Source of the DNA: Drechmeria coniospora
Taxonomy: Eukaryota > Ascomycota > Sordariomycetes > Hypocreales > Ophiocordycipitaceae
Length of the DNA: 64,000 nucleotides
Assembly (NCBI RefSeq): GCF_001625195.1
Contig: NC_054391.1
Span: 3,855,157 to 3,919,156 of the forward strand
Reading direction: 5' to 3'
The position numbers and the translations under genes were made by a program. The notes under the pieces are model-generated. The model searched no databases. It had not been told where the DNA came from and saw nothing but the letters and a program-made list of their open reading frames with translations. This document shows, in pieces, positions 47,161 through 58,402 of the stretch (its first letter is position 1; each line of letters starts with the position of its first letter).

Positions 47161-49019
47161 TTGGCAGCGGAAGCGAGGACAGAAGCGGTCGAGGTTGAGC
47201 GGGGTTCGAGCAATGCCGTCGTCGTACTGGCGGCCGACGGCAAATGAATGGGCGCGGAGTGCGGTGAGCGGGTGGTCGAGAACTGGCTGGTTCGAGGCGT
47301 GCGCGTGCTCTGCTTGGACCGAGACGAGTGCTTTCTCGACCGAGGCGAGGCGACAGGAGACGATTTGGAAGCAGCGGACGAAGGCGAGCGTGGGTGCGCG
47401 TGGGTGCGTTATCCGAGACGACGATACGTCGCTCGCTGATCTGTCTGGCTTGGCAACCTGGATTTCTCGAAATGCGCGGGCACGGGCAAATGTGTGACGT
47501 CTGCGGGGCTGTTTTACATCCCAATCTGCACAGGTTCAGTGGCCAGGCTCTGACTGAAGACTGGAGAAGGGAGACTGGGGACCGATCCCGAGACCGACTC
47601 GAGACTCCCGTGTCAGATTTTGACTACACTCAATGTACTCTAGCCTCCGTCCGACAAGCTCCTACCGCTATGGGAATTTGGATCGCTCACCACCAAGCGT
47701 CAGACAAGCATACGGCATTTCGATCTCATCTCGAGCCCGAGCAGGCATCGACTGGTTCCTCGCCCGTCGCCCGTCGCCCGTCGCCCGTCGCCCGTTCCCC
47801 TTCCGCTCGGTTTTTTTTTACGTCGTCGTTGCTGGTTAATTTGACGCGCCGGGGCGCTTTCTGTCGTCACGCGCTCGATCGTCTTTGCTCTTGATGCAAC
47901 GCAACGGAATAGCCGATCTTTCAGGCACATGGCCCAAGACTCGGTGCGGTTTGTCCATGATGGACTGGGTAAACTTTTCTGCTTCCTCTTTCGTCGTCTC
48001 TTTGGATTGTTCTTTTATTTTTATTTTCATTTTTATTTTTTTGTTTGTATTTTTGTCAATAAAACTTTTTAAATCCTGTCTGCCATTCATCACACAACCA
48101 CTCTTGTTCACCACCTCTTTTGCCCCGGCCTATTCCTGCTCTGGCGGCGAAGTCAAGTCTGCCAGAGACCGAGAGAATTGGCCAATGTCCTCGGTACGTC
48201 GAGTGATATTTCCTCGTCGTTTCGGTCCGTCCTTATCCTAGTTGTATGGTGTCGCCGTCAGTCGAGCCGAGGTTCACGGAAGGAAGTGTGGAGGGCCCAT
48301 ACGACCGTCCTCGTCCGCGCCTGGGCGGAAATCTCGAGCCGGGCCTCCGTATTCGGCGCACGCATCCTTGCGTAGCCGGCACGTCGCCGTCAAGTCGAGG
48401 TGGCGAGCAGGAGACAAAAGGGCGGCGCCAAGCGCAGCGATTTCGAAGCGGCGGTTTAGATGCGTCGGAGGTTTGATTTCGTTCCGTCGAGCCCTCCTCG
48501 ACGCTCGACGCGAGGATTGCGAGAAGGCAAGTGCACTCCATGTCTTGCATGTGCGGGACGAAAAAACAAAAGAAGGTCATGTAGGCATCGACCGAGCGGC
48601 CATGCTGGCTGGTCTCATCGCCGGCAGAATCTTCCAATCCACGGGGCGTGGCGGAGGAGGATAAACTTGCTCAAACTGCACCGAGGGCGTCGTCGGCGTA
48701 GGGGGTGGAAGTTGCCGTACGTACGTTGATGCATGCTAGGAGCACACCTGCCGACCCCCGTGCCTTTGTACGGCCAACCACCATTCATCCGCGTTGCACC
48801 ATCATCAGTCGCACAAGTGCAGACACGTTTGTCCTTTGCGCCGATCCAATCAGCCGTTGGTGCACGTGAAGGTACTTGCAGGCGACCGATCCGTCAATAT
48901 CAATCACTGGGGCCGTAGTAGCAGCAGGTGCACGCACGCGTCCGCTCACGGTGCCGCAGGATAGAGATGGCTGCCTTTCCAATGAGGCCTTGGTGGGAAT
49001 GCCTGCATGATGTTGCCTT
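47161..49019. other. Gene-free interval
   Basis: No gene is supported. It includes the 7-bp repeat at 47760-47795 and a T/A-rich run at 48000-48065. Confidence 0.5.
47760..47795. repeat. Five tandem copies of TCGCCCG
   Basis: A short perfect 7-bp tandem repeat in non-coding DNA. Confidence 0.9.
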
Positions 49020-49720
49020 GGTCGCCTACGGAGTACGAAGTACCTGTAATGCCTGCTAGTTGGTAATAGCGTCTACCAGTAGCAGATTGTCTGCTGCATA
49101 CTACTAGGTACCTAGGTGCCTTATCTGGTGGCGACGGATGACCACCATTCGTAGCACACCAAGCACTCCTACTCCTGCTCCCACTAGGCTAGGACCCAAG
49201 TACCAGGTACTAGAGTGTACAGTACAGCTTCCAGCTTCTGGTACCTGCCTCGCCGCTGGAGGCAACACTGGAATTACAGTACTACTCCGTACCAAGGTAC
49301 TAGGAGGTAGTGCTAAGACATTACCATTGCTTGGAACGGAGAGGTGTACGGAGTACAGTACAATTGCTCTGCAGCCACGGAGCACTCCGTACCAGTGCTT
49401 GGTACTAAATATTGGCATTACTACTAGGATGTGTACCGAGTTCTAAGTACCTAGTACACACGTGCTCCGTACTGCGTGCACTTATTCCTTGCCTTGCACC
49501 TACTAGTACGTACTTACGGAAGTGCCGCACCGCTATTACTCCGTACCCCGTACAGTAGGTGTAATAGGTACCTAGTAGGCACTTGTAGGTGTACATGTAT
49601 TACTTGCCTGTCCAGCACCGTGCATGTACACCTACAGTACAACGCACTTGCAAGTATCCGCACTAATTAGTAGGGGGTTGTTCACTACAGTACGTACAGT
49701 ACTCCGTAGGTTAGTACCTA
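49020..49720. repeat. GTAC-rich island 6
   Basis: About 700 bases dense in GTAC, GGTAC, CTAGGTAC and TACTCCGTAC / GTACGGAGTAC words (49028, 49282, 49345, 49385, 49540, 49700). It differs from the other islands by many CTAGGTAC/CTAGTAC variants. No coding potential. Confidence 0.85.
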
Positions 49721-52700
49721 GCAATAGTATATTTCACCGGGCCACATCGAAAGCGTTCCAAGATCCGCTTATCGGCTCCGCTGGCTGCCGATTGCGCTGT
49801 CGACGTCGACGTGGAGTCGCCGAGACCCTGAATTTTTGGCATGTGGGGGCGACGAGTCCCCCAACCTGTCTGTTTCACCCAGCCAAACATGTTTGACGCA
49901 ACATGACCAGGCCGGCGAACTTGTGGCCGTGCCGGCCGTGATGGAAGCCTGGACGGTACCGGCCGCGTTGCAGACACCGCAGGGGGTCGCCGTGAGATTC
50001 GCGAGTGACGAGCCGTGATTGGACGACGGACCGGAGTGACGTACGTGCCTGTGGGGAGATGATTGATTCTGGCTCCTCCACGGCCTGAGCATGCTGCGAA
50101 ATCCGTACATGCATGCCTCTCTGATCCTCAAACGTCCCTCCTCCTCCGCACGCAAGTGGCCCTTCTCCAGCTCTCGAACGAGCCTTGGTTCGTCGCCACC
50201 AGTTTCTTATCTTGCCTGCTCCCTATCTTCGTCCCTCCTGCCTAGCGCACATTCTGAGCCGACCCGTCGCAGGCCTCGACCTCGCCCCCAGCAACCGCAC
50301 GCGCGTGACGGCCAGCTAACGACTAGGTAGACGGCTAGCCGGCGAGCCGCTGGACAGGAAGACGGGGAGAGGGAGGGAACCCTAGGGAAAGAGTCATGGA
50401 TTCGAGCGAATGAACGGACGGATGGAGCGAAAGATGGCAAAGGATGGAGCAAGAAAAAAGAGTCCGTGGTGGCGACAAAGAGGTGAGTGAGTGGGCTGGC
50501 TGCGCCACAGCCGGCCGGGACAGACATTCCGTCCTGCACCAGCTAGAAAACGTAGTCGACGGCGCAGGCACTGGGAGCTGCTGTCCTAGCGCTGTTGTCC
50601 TAGTAGCAATGGTGGAAAGCGAGCACCATTCGTAGCACAAGTCATCACTTGACAAAAGTGACGATTCCGTTTTGTCAGCGCCGCTATTACTCCAACAAAT
50701 TGAATCGACACTTTCGCCACCCCGCTCACTGCACTACGGCACCATGGCAGCGGCAGCACCGACAGGCCGGTCCACGCCGTGCGACCGATAGCACTCGTCC
50801 AGTTGGGCCCAACCAGGAGCCAACGATATGACCGGAGCCAGCGACGTGGCCGGAGTGTCTTCCCCGGCCTCGCAACCATTTCTTTTCGGAGCTTTGTTTC
50901 AACCGTGAACGGACATGGGGGCGAGAGAGCGGCCGGCCGAGGTGAGGAGAACAGTGGAAGGGGGGAAGCGCAGGGGAGAGGAGGGACGAGGGGGAAAGAG
51001 GCGGGGAGAGAGAGGCGGGGAGAGGTGGGGAGAGGCGGGTTAGAGGACGAAAGTCATGCCCATGCGCATGTTCATGCTGCCACCTTCGCCCTTCACACTC
51101 GTCGAGACGACGCGGAGTCGAGATTCGCGCAGGGTGCCGAGAAGGCAGGTATCTACTGCTCTTATCTGTGCATGCGTCGTCAGCAGCTCTACAAATACAT
51201 GTACGCCGGGCTCGTTTGTTCTGTCCATGTTGTTGTGCCCGACAGCCAAGAGCCGGCTCGAGTTGAGATGCCCATGCCCATGTACTTGCTTGTACTCGCC
51301 GCCGTACCGCACCCCAGCACGAACCGGTCCGAAGGGTTCACAAGCAAAAATAAACACAACAAAAAGTGCTTGGTCCCGACCAGGCCAGGCACCAGACCTT
51401 TGATGCCACCCCCGCGGCCACTCCAAGCACCCCCCCCACACCCTCTCCCACCCGGCCCTGTCCCTCCGTTCCATGCGACACCCCCAACCTCGCCCAACTT
51501 CGTTGCCTCTGCATTTAGGTTTCGCGGCAGGTAGGTGGGAAACCTTGTCCTCGAGACGACTCGGAGCAACCGGGAGGCCCTCCATGCGCCTCCTTGCCTC
51601 CAAGGGCACCGATCCTGGGTGAGGGGTGAAAGCGAGGCGGCAGGCGGAAGGGGGATTGGGGGATTGCGGGTATTTCCATCGCAACGCTCCGTCTGGGTGG
51701 CCCAAGATTGAACGACTGGAAAGCACGACGTCGGCGCCATGCCTGTGCAAAGTCCGGCTTGTGCGCTGTTGCGTCTGTTCTGGCACTCCTCGGTTGTTAA
51801 CATCCAAGTACACGGCGTTGATGCGGTACCTGGAAAATTGGCAGTACATGGTACCGTGCGCCATGATTGTTCCGCCCACTACGCCATTACGGCGTGCAGA
51901 TGCTATTAAATTTGACATGACCCAAGGGTCGGAGTATTGCACCTTGGTATGATGCATGCTAACGTAGTAGGTACTCCGTGCATGGCGGGTATTCTCTTGC
52001 TTGCACTTGCACGCAAAATGCACTCGCGTACTCCGCACCTACCTAGCGTTGTATTGTATCTTGTGCCAATACGCCGACAGCATGGCGGCAGCAGCCATGT
52101 CCGCACGAGCGTAGCCGAAGAAACGATGGTCGTGAATTCGCAGAAGAAGACGTGGCGTTGCCTGCGCATTCGTGGTCCGCGCAATCTCCTTGTGCACCTG
52201 TGTGCGATTTTCCATCGGAAGCGACTGACCAGACCAATCTACTCACCTCCCCAGGACAGCCTGCGTGAGGCTGCCTGCGCCAGCGCCAAGTGGGAAAACG
52301 AAGCAAGTACAAGAGACGCACGTGACCGACGACACGGTGACAGACGAGGTTGCCCAGGCCCGAGAGTAAGTACTTAGTTGCTGAACTAATATCCTATGCT
52401 GCGTGCACATGCACGTATGGGAAGGACCGGCTACAATTCATCTACGTGCCCCATCTACGAGGGTGAGCCGCTCCCGTGCTGCATCGGTGTCCGACTACGA
52501 GCACGAGTTGCTCGTCAGCAGGATGGACGAAAAGGACCTACTATGCTGTTGTTGTGCTGTAGTCGGTGCCGACGACCGACTGGCTGCGGATCCGGCTTGT
52601 GGGTGAGAACATGTGGATCGAGCACGGAGTCTTCCGCTCCTCGTCCTGCCCTCCCCACCCCGATGCCGTTCGGTCGTCCGTCTCGTCTGTCCCGTCCGTC

Positions 52701-53954
52701 TCGCTTCGTCCGTCTCGCTACGATTCCCGCTACCTGGGGAGCGACTCCTCCATCGCAACCGCGCCTGCAGAGGCGGCGGCTCCATCGCCGGCACCGCCAC
52801 GAACCCTGAGCCGAACCAGACGAGCACCACCATCCACCACCGGCCGCCCACCAACCCATCTCTTCCATCCACACCGACCGCTCCGGCTTCCGTCCAGGCA
52901 GCCAGATAGCAACACCCCCCTCCCCCGCCCCTTTTCACACCACGACCGCGCTGCGTCACGCAGAAATAGTTGCTCGACGGACCCGGCTGGTGGGCCGTCG
53001 AGATCGATCCTCTCGCGCAAAGTCGATCATTTCGTTTCCCGCACCCCACCGATCGGGTGTCGGTGACGTGCCGCCGCGACGATGCACCGTACCTGGTGGT
53101 GTATTCCTTCACTCCTGCATGCCGCGAGCACCTGCTGCGCAGCGCTAGGCGCACCTAGCACCTCGTACCTACCTACTACCTAGCAGTCACCTTCCTGCTG
53201 CTGGGGAGCCACCTGGTGGCCATGCTGCCTGGCGCCAGTGCAGGGGTACTCGGCAAGTCCTGCCACCATTCTCGGAGCCGCCTGCCCAGATGCCGTGGCC
53301 CCGAATCGCGCCTGGCGTAAAAAAATAAACCTGCCGGCCGTGCAAACGCGGCCTCTCCACCCATCTAGGTCGTGCCTGCCTGGATATGGTTCAACGTCAG
53401 AAGGAGGGGCATGATGGATGCATAAATAGTACCTCGCAGCCAGCCATCCGCATCTCTGTCCTGCTGCCCTGCTTCCAGGTCGGATCCGTTTGCCTGTCCA
53501 TCCGTCGAGTTTAGTTTATTCTGCCTGCTCCAGCACTCGACCATCGTTCGGCCTCGACAAGCTCGTTCAAAGGCAGCAGGAAGAATGCGACGTCCGAGGT
53601 CCTCGCACTTGTATTATTCACTCGAACCCGTACACTCTGCTTGCTTCCTGCTAGAGCCACGACACATTTCGCCGCTTCGCCACGCCGCCAGCCCTGTACC
53701 AACCGTCGTCCGAAGCTGCTGCTCTCCCATATCCGCTTTGGTCCTCCCGTCGTCCTCTCGTCCGTCGCTCCTTTCATCGACTTGCCATAGCTCGAGTCCC
53801 CTTTGTGCCGTCAAGAGTTTTGACTTTGCCCTCGGCCGCTGCTGTCTCGACTCCAGTCTCTGGCCGGCAGCTTTCCTCCGCATCTAGCACGACAGGACTC
53901 AGACAGGGCAGGTGGCCACCAGCAGAACCGGAGGCACGGGGGCCGCCTGTAGCA
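49721..53954. other. Long gene-free interval
   Basis: About 4.2 kb without a supported gene. Open frames of up to 332 codons (51040-52038, minus) are composite low-complexity reading without a domain and overlap others on both strands. Single GTAC words occur at 51960-52040 and 52365. I see no transposon signature. Confidence 0.5.
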
Positions 53955-54440
53955 TAGACGGAGGCAGAGGCAGAGGCATCGACACAGACAGAGACGGAGG
54001 CAAAGGCAGAGGCGGAGGCAGAGGCAAAGGCAAAGGCAGAGGCGGAGGCGGAGGCACCGACACAGGCAGAGGCACCGACACAGGCAGAGGCACCGACGCA
54101 GGCACCGGCCAGAGCAGAGGCACCGACACAGGCAGAGGCACCGACGCAGGCAGAGGCACCGACACAGGCAGAGGCACCGACGCAGGCAGAGGCACCGACA
54201 CAGGCAGAGGCACCGGCACAGTCAGAGGCACCGACATAGGCAGAGGCACCGACATAGGCAGAGGCACCGACGCAGACAGAGGCACCGACACAGGCAGAGG
54301 CACCGACATAGGCAGAGGCACCGACGCAGGCAGAGGCACCGACATAGGCAGAGGCACCGACGCAGGCAGAGGCACCGACGCAGGCAGAGGCACCGACGCA
54401 GGCAGAGGCACCGACACAGTCAAAGGCACCGGCACAGTCA
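53955..54440. repeat. 18-bp minisatellite grown from GGCAGA hexamers
   Basis: The left part (53960-54050) is built of GGCAGA, GGCAAA and GGCGGA hexamers. It passes into about 21 copies of GGCACCGACACAGGCAGA (18 bp) with CACA/CGCA/CATA variants. It ends about 140 bases before the ATG at 54580. Both strands stay open because the period is a multiple of three, giving RGTDTG or CVGASA repeats. Confidence 0.92.
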
Positions 54441-54579
54441 GGAGGAGCCTCTCGTCCCACGCATGCCACCCCCACCCTCGTCACACGCCGGAACAGCCTT
54501 CCTCCGTCCCTGCCGTGCTCCAAGCTAGTAGCAGTTGTTCGCCAACTATAACTATTACTACTCGTAGTGCCTGTCGCCC

Positions 54580-56064
54580 ATGATGCCGAAGAAGTCCCCC
54601 CAGCTCGACCAAAATGGTTCAGGAGCCCTGGTATCGGCCGAACAGTCCAAGGTAGCTCCCACGCTTCAAGATGTTGACGACCTCGTGAAGCCCCTCTCAC
54701 AGCTGCCGCAGAGCGAGCGTTCAAACGAAGCCAACACGGAGCGCGCTTTCATCGCGGCCTCCCGACGTTCGGATCGAACCCTCGAGGCCCGTATGCAATC
54801 GGCCCAAAAGGCGAGCCAGGTCCACAAGGAACGCACCGGCAAGGGTTTCCGCATCACGGAGCAAATCGTGCTGCGAGAAGAGATGTACGAAGAGGACGAC
54901 GACGGCCTACCGTCATCGTACCGCCTGCTGGGGCCCAACATGCAGACGGATTCCGCCGTGCTGAACTCGAGAGTTGACGCCTTTCTCGCCCACAGGATGG
55001 AACTCTCCCAGATGGTAGGTAAGGCCAACGAGGAATGGCGCAACAACGAGGTCAACAAGCGGTTTGCCGAACATTTCGGTGACTTTCTCCATCTGCAGCA
55101 GAGGGCTTCACCCCAAGAGCCCTCCAACATGGCCGCCAACCCGGCCCAGTACCCGCCGCCCGCCTTCTTCTCCGAAGCCCAGATGGCGGACTTGGCCGAG
55201 TTTGACCTGTCGCAGATGACACCCATGACGCCCATGACGCCCATGTCACCGGGCTCGCCGATGCCGCAGCTCACGCAGATGATGCCGATGGTACCCATGT
55301 CGCAGATGGCACAGTTGACCACCCAGGTTCCCCAGGCACCGCCCCATATGACGCAGATGGCACCGATGCCGACCATGGCAATGCCGCAGATGACGCAGGT
55401 ACCGGAGATGGCACAGATGGCGCAGATGGCGCAGATGGGACAGATGGGACAGATGGGACAGATGGGCCCCATGACCCCGATGGCCCCGATGGCCCCGGTG
55501 GCCCCGGTGACTCCCATGACGTACGCGCCGCCGACCTTGAGGACGCGACCGTGCTTCCAGATCGTGCCGAGCAAGAAGCGAAGAAAGCCCAAGGCTCGAG
55601 CCAAGGCTCGAGTCGGGGCATCCGTCAAGCCCAAGCCCACCAAGATGACGCCCCCCAAGGCGAGCCCGAGTGGTGGCGATGGTGCCAACTCGGACTCGCC
55701 CGTCGTCTTGACAAGCCCCAGCACGACGCCGCCTGAGACGTCGTCGGTCGGCGAGGTGGCCCCCGCCGACTCGGCCTTCACACCCGAGCTGCCACCAGAG
55801 GCGAGCATGATACTGAGGGGCGAGGACGTGAACATGGGCACGAGCGCTGCCGGCCTGTCGATGCAGGCGCTGGACTGGACCAACCTGGGACCGTTCGACG
55901 ATCCCACCGAACTTCCCACGCCCCTCAAGCTCGACGAGTTGCCAGGTGCCATGATGCCCGACAACGCCACCAACGGCTACAGTTCGGGCCACCAGCACGA
56001 CGAACTCGATCTGCTGTGGGGTCCTCTCTTCGATGATGAAGCCTTCTTCGGCACCAAGATGTAA
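54580..56064 (+). CDS. Unrecognised protein with Met/Gln/Pro repeats
   Basis: Single exon, 494 residues. I do not recognise the family. Residues 1-200 look structured and charged, with helical stretches (RSDRTLEARMQSAQKASQVH, HRMELSQMVGKANEEW). Residues about 210-320 are a repeat of Met-Thr-Pro, Met-Ala-Gln and Met-Gly-Gln triplets. A basic block follows (KKRRKPKARAKAR, about 333-345), a likely nuclear signal. The Ser/Pro-rich and acidic C-terminus ends DLLWGPLFDDEAFF, which resembles an acidic-aromatic activation region. A nuclear regulator is therefore possible, but that is inference from composition. Codon use and the uninterrupted frame through non-repetitive parts support a real gene. 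Confidence 0.72.
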   Translation: MMPKKSPQLDQNGSGALVSAEQSKVAPTLQDVDDLVKPLSQLPQSERSNEANTERAFIAASRRSDRTLEARMQSAQKASQVHKERTGKGFRITEQIVLREEMYEEDDDGLPSSYRLLGPNMQTDSAVLNSRVDAFLAHRMELSQMVGKANEEWRNNEVNKRFAEHFGDFLHLQQRASPQEPSNMAANPAQYPPPAFFSEAQMADLAEFDLSQMTPMTPMTPMSPGSPMPQLTQMMPMVPMSQMAQLTTQVPQAPPHMTQMAPMPTMAMPQMTQVPEMAQMAQMAQMGQMGQMGQMGPMTPMAPMAPVAPVTPMTYAPPTLRTRPCFQIVPSKKRRKPKARAKARVGASVKPKPTKMTPPKASPSGGDGANSDSPVVLTSPSTTPPETSSVGEVAPADSAFTPELPPEASMILRGEDVNMGTSAAGLSMQALDWTNLGPFDDPTELPTPLKLDELPGAMMPDNATNGYSSGHQHDELDLLWGPLFDDEAFFGTKM

Positions 56065-58402
56065 GACGGACCGTGCGGTTGATTCGCCCGCCTTTGCCGC
56101 CCACGGTCGAGCGTGGCAAGATCGTCCAACCCGCCCGTGCTACGAAGCAGCACTCGCCACGGAGCCGGCTTGCTGCTCACCAGTCCGACCCTGCGACCCT
56201 TCCTTTCACGCTCAAGCTCGCCTGACATCCGGAGCGGTCGACCCCAACCTCCGTCGACGGACGAGGGCGCGGCGAGACTACAGCGGCATTATTCATTTCG
56301 TCGTTGCCGCATTCCTTCCCTTGCACGCTCCGAGACTGGTGATAATGATGTTGAAAGTTGAGAGATGCCCACTTGGATCATTACCTTTGACGCTGACCTG
56401 CCGACGGCCGACGACCACGAATCGATCGTCGGGCGGGCCATTGAAGGTTGGTTTTGATTTTACTTGCATTCTGGCAGCCGGTGGATGCATTGTTGTACCT
56501 AGCATGCTTAGCTTGTTTTCACAGCGTGCGAGGTGTATTAATGGTCTTGGTACTATGGCGAAGACACCCCATCGATGTGTCCTCCGGAGCATGGCCGCCC
56601 ATCGACGGCGGAAGCAACCAAGCAGGCTAAACGGCCAACGAGCAGCGCCTGACTCTACGCAGGGCTGCTTTTGCCTAGATGAAACCATCGCAGCCATGGT
56701 TGCCGCTACCATGGTTGTACTTTACAGAACTGCATGGCCAAACTCCAATCGGCCAACACGTGGGGACGGTGAAACGGCGCACCTTCATTCAAGCGAATCG
56801 CGAGGCCTGCTCACGGGCGGCGAAGAAGGCGCCCACGAAACATCACGGGGCTGATTCAGAAGTAATTCGGAAGAATGTGAGGAAGACGACGAACGGGAAG
56901 TCACGCGTAACGAGCAGCAGGTTGGCAGGAGGCGTGCAGAAAGTTGGTAGTCACCACCCACACCGCGGTTCCGTGGCGAGACACGATCCCTGGTAACATC
57001 GTACGTCCGCAGGGGACGAAGAAAGTTTCCCTCCCCCACGGCCCTTTTCATCGTGCTTGTCATGCTGTCCTTGGCCATCTGCATGACCGGTGGAGCATCC
57101 CTCTCGGTCCGGTCTTTGCGTTCACGCCCTGCGAGGTACGCCACCCACTGACGCCCGGTCGAACCTTAACTAACTGCCGCTGCATGTACGTGATCAGTTT
57201 TGCACCACGGCATCGATATCCTTGCGAAATCTGTGCCCTTGCCACGCGAAGATGTGCATCCAACGACGGGCGATGCGCTTGCTTGAGCCTGTCCCGCTGG
57301 CGGCCGCAGTTCCAGCTGCGTAGCTGTCCCGTTTGGCCTCACGAGACCATGTCGGCCATCACAGCATCCCCCCCGCTCATGCCTGATCTCTGCCGCTTCT
57401 CCGCCTACTCTTTGGCGCCATTTCCGTGCCTAAGCGTCGGCTGTGTCTGCCGAAATGCGGGCTTCTTCTCCACCGGCGAGCCGAGCTGCTGCGTAGTCAC
57501 GCCCGCGGCGTCGGCCTTCGGCTGAAGGCACCTCTGGTTCGTGCGCGAAGCCCGCGGCGTCACGTCCGGGTCAGCGTTGCCTTGACAAACTACCATTTCA
57601 GTTTCTTGCGCATCGAGGGATCATGTGGTGTCGCGTGCGGGGGTCGAACATGCCGAGTTCGGCCCTCGCGGGTGTGGAAAAGTGATACCTCGTCGGGTGG
57701 CATTGCCTCGCACGGCCTGGTTCGCTGCCGCCGAGCCCGGCTGCGCATCTGTCAAATCGTAGCCTGATCTAGCCATGGACTTAAACCCCCTATCCGATCC
57801 CTCTCATCGATATTGTACTCCTGCCTGTCGTATGCCGGTGTTGCTTTGTGCGGAAAGGGGGCTGTCGTCATGCACAGAACGGCAGGCGGTGATGACTGAT
57901 GCTTGATGCAGGCTCCAAATTGCCATGGGCAAGGGAATGACAACAAAAGGAATCCAAGAACGACGGGCAAGGTAAACGATTGCCGGTTCGAGCTCGTTGC
58001 CCGGTGAGCCTGTAAGGGGGTTGTGCGTTGGTAGTGAATATCGTCGACCACGAGCATGCCTGGGAACAGAGCTGGCTCGCTCAACACGTCGCCACCGTTG
58101 AGAGGGTCGCTCTGGCACCGATGAAGATGCCAGTGAAAGTGATTTGGTCACGACATGCCTGAGAGATCGAGATGGTGAGCAGAAACCGTCTGGCCACGGC
58201 TATTCGCCTCCTAACTGCTACGTGTCAAAGTCCAGGCCATCGACATTGAGGTTCAGATCCGCCTACCAACATAGTGACTTTACTTTCCGGGGGGAAGCCA
58301 CCGTCGTTGCCGTGCGTGACGGACCGAGAGTGAACCGTCGGGTATCATGAGCTAGCTACATGCGCGGCGCAGCGTCCTCTCGACGCCTATCTAGGTATGC
58401 CA
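56065..58402. other. Convergent 3' interval, 2.3 kb
   Basis: Lies between the unrecognised gene and NOP9. Open frames of up to 273 codons overlap on both strands and none shows a domain. No GTAC island is seen. Confidence 0.5.

Noticed and set aside
47885..48241. Possible lipocalin-like start (DLSGTW) in a 118-codon frame
   Set aside because: Only six residues resemble the family and the rest is a T-rich hydrophobic run followed by unrelated sequence.
51040..52038. 332-codon minus-strand frame in the gene desert
   Set aside because: No domain, mixed low-complexity composition, and competing frames on the other strand.
53774..54724. 316-codon minus-strand frame of CVGASA repeats
   Set aside because: Created by the 18-bp minisatellite and antisense to the start of the gene at 54580.
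56944..57525. 193-codon plus-strand frame between the unrecognised gene and NOP9
   Set aside because: Cys-rich by chance composition, no recognisable motif or splice context.
57970..58000. GGTTCGAGCTC as a tRNA T-arm
   Set aside because: No matching acceptor stem or anticodon arm could be placed around it.
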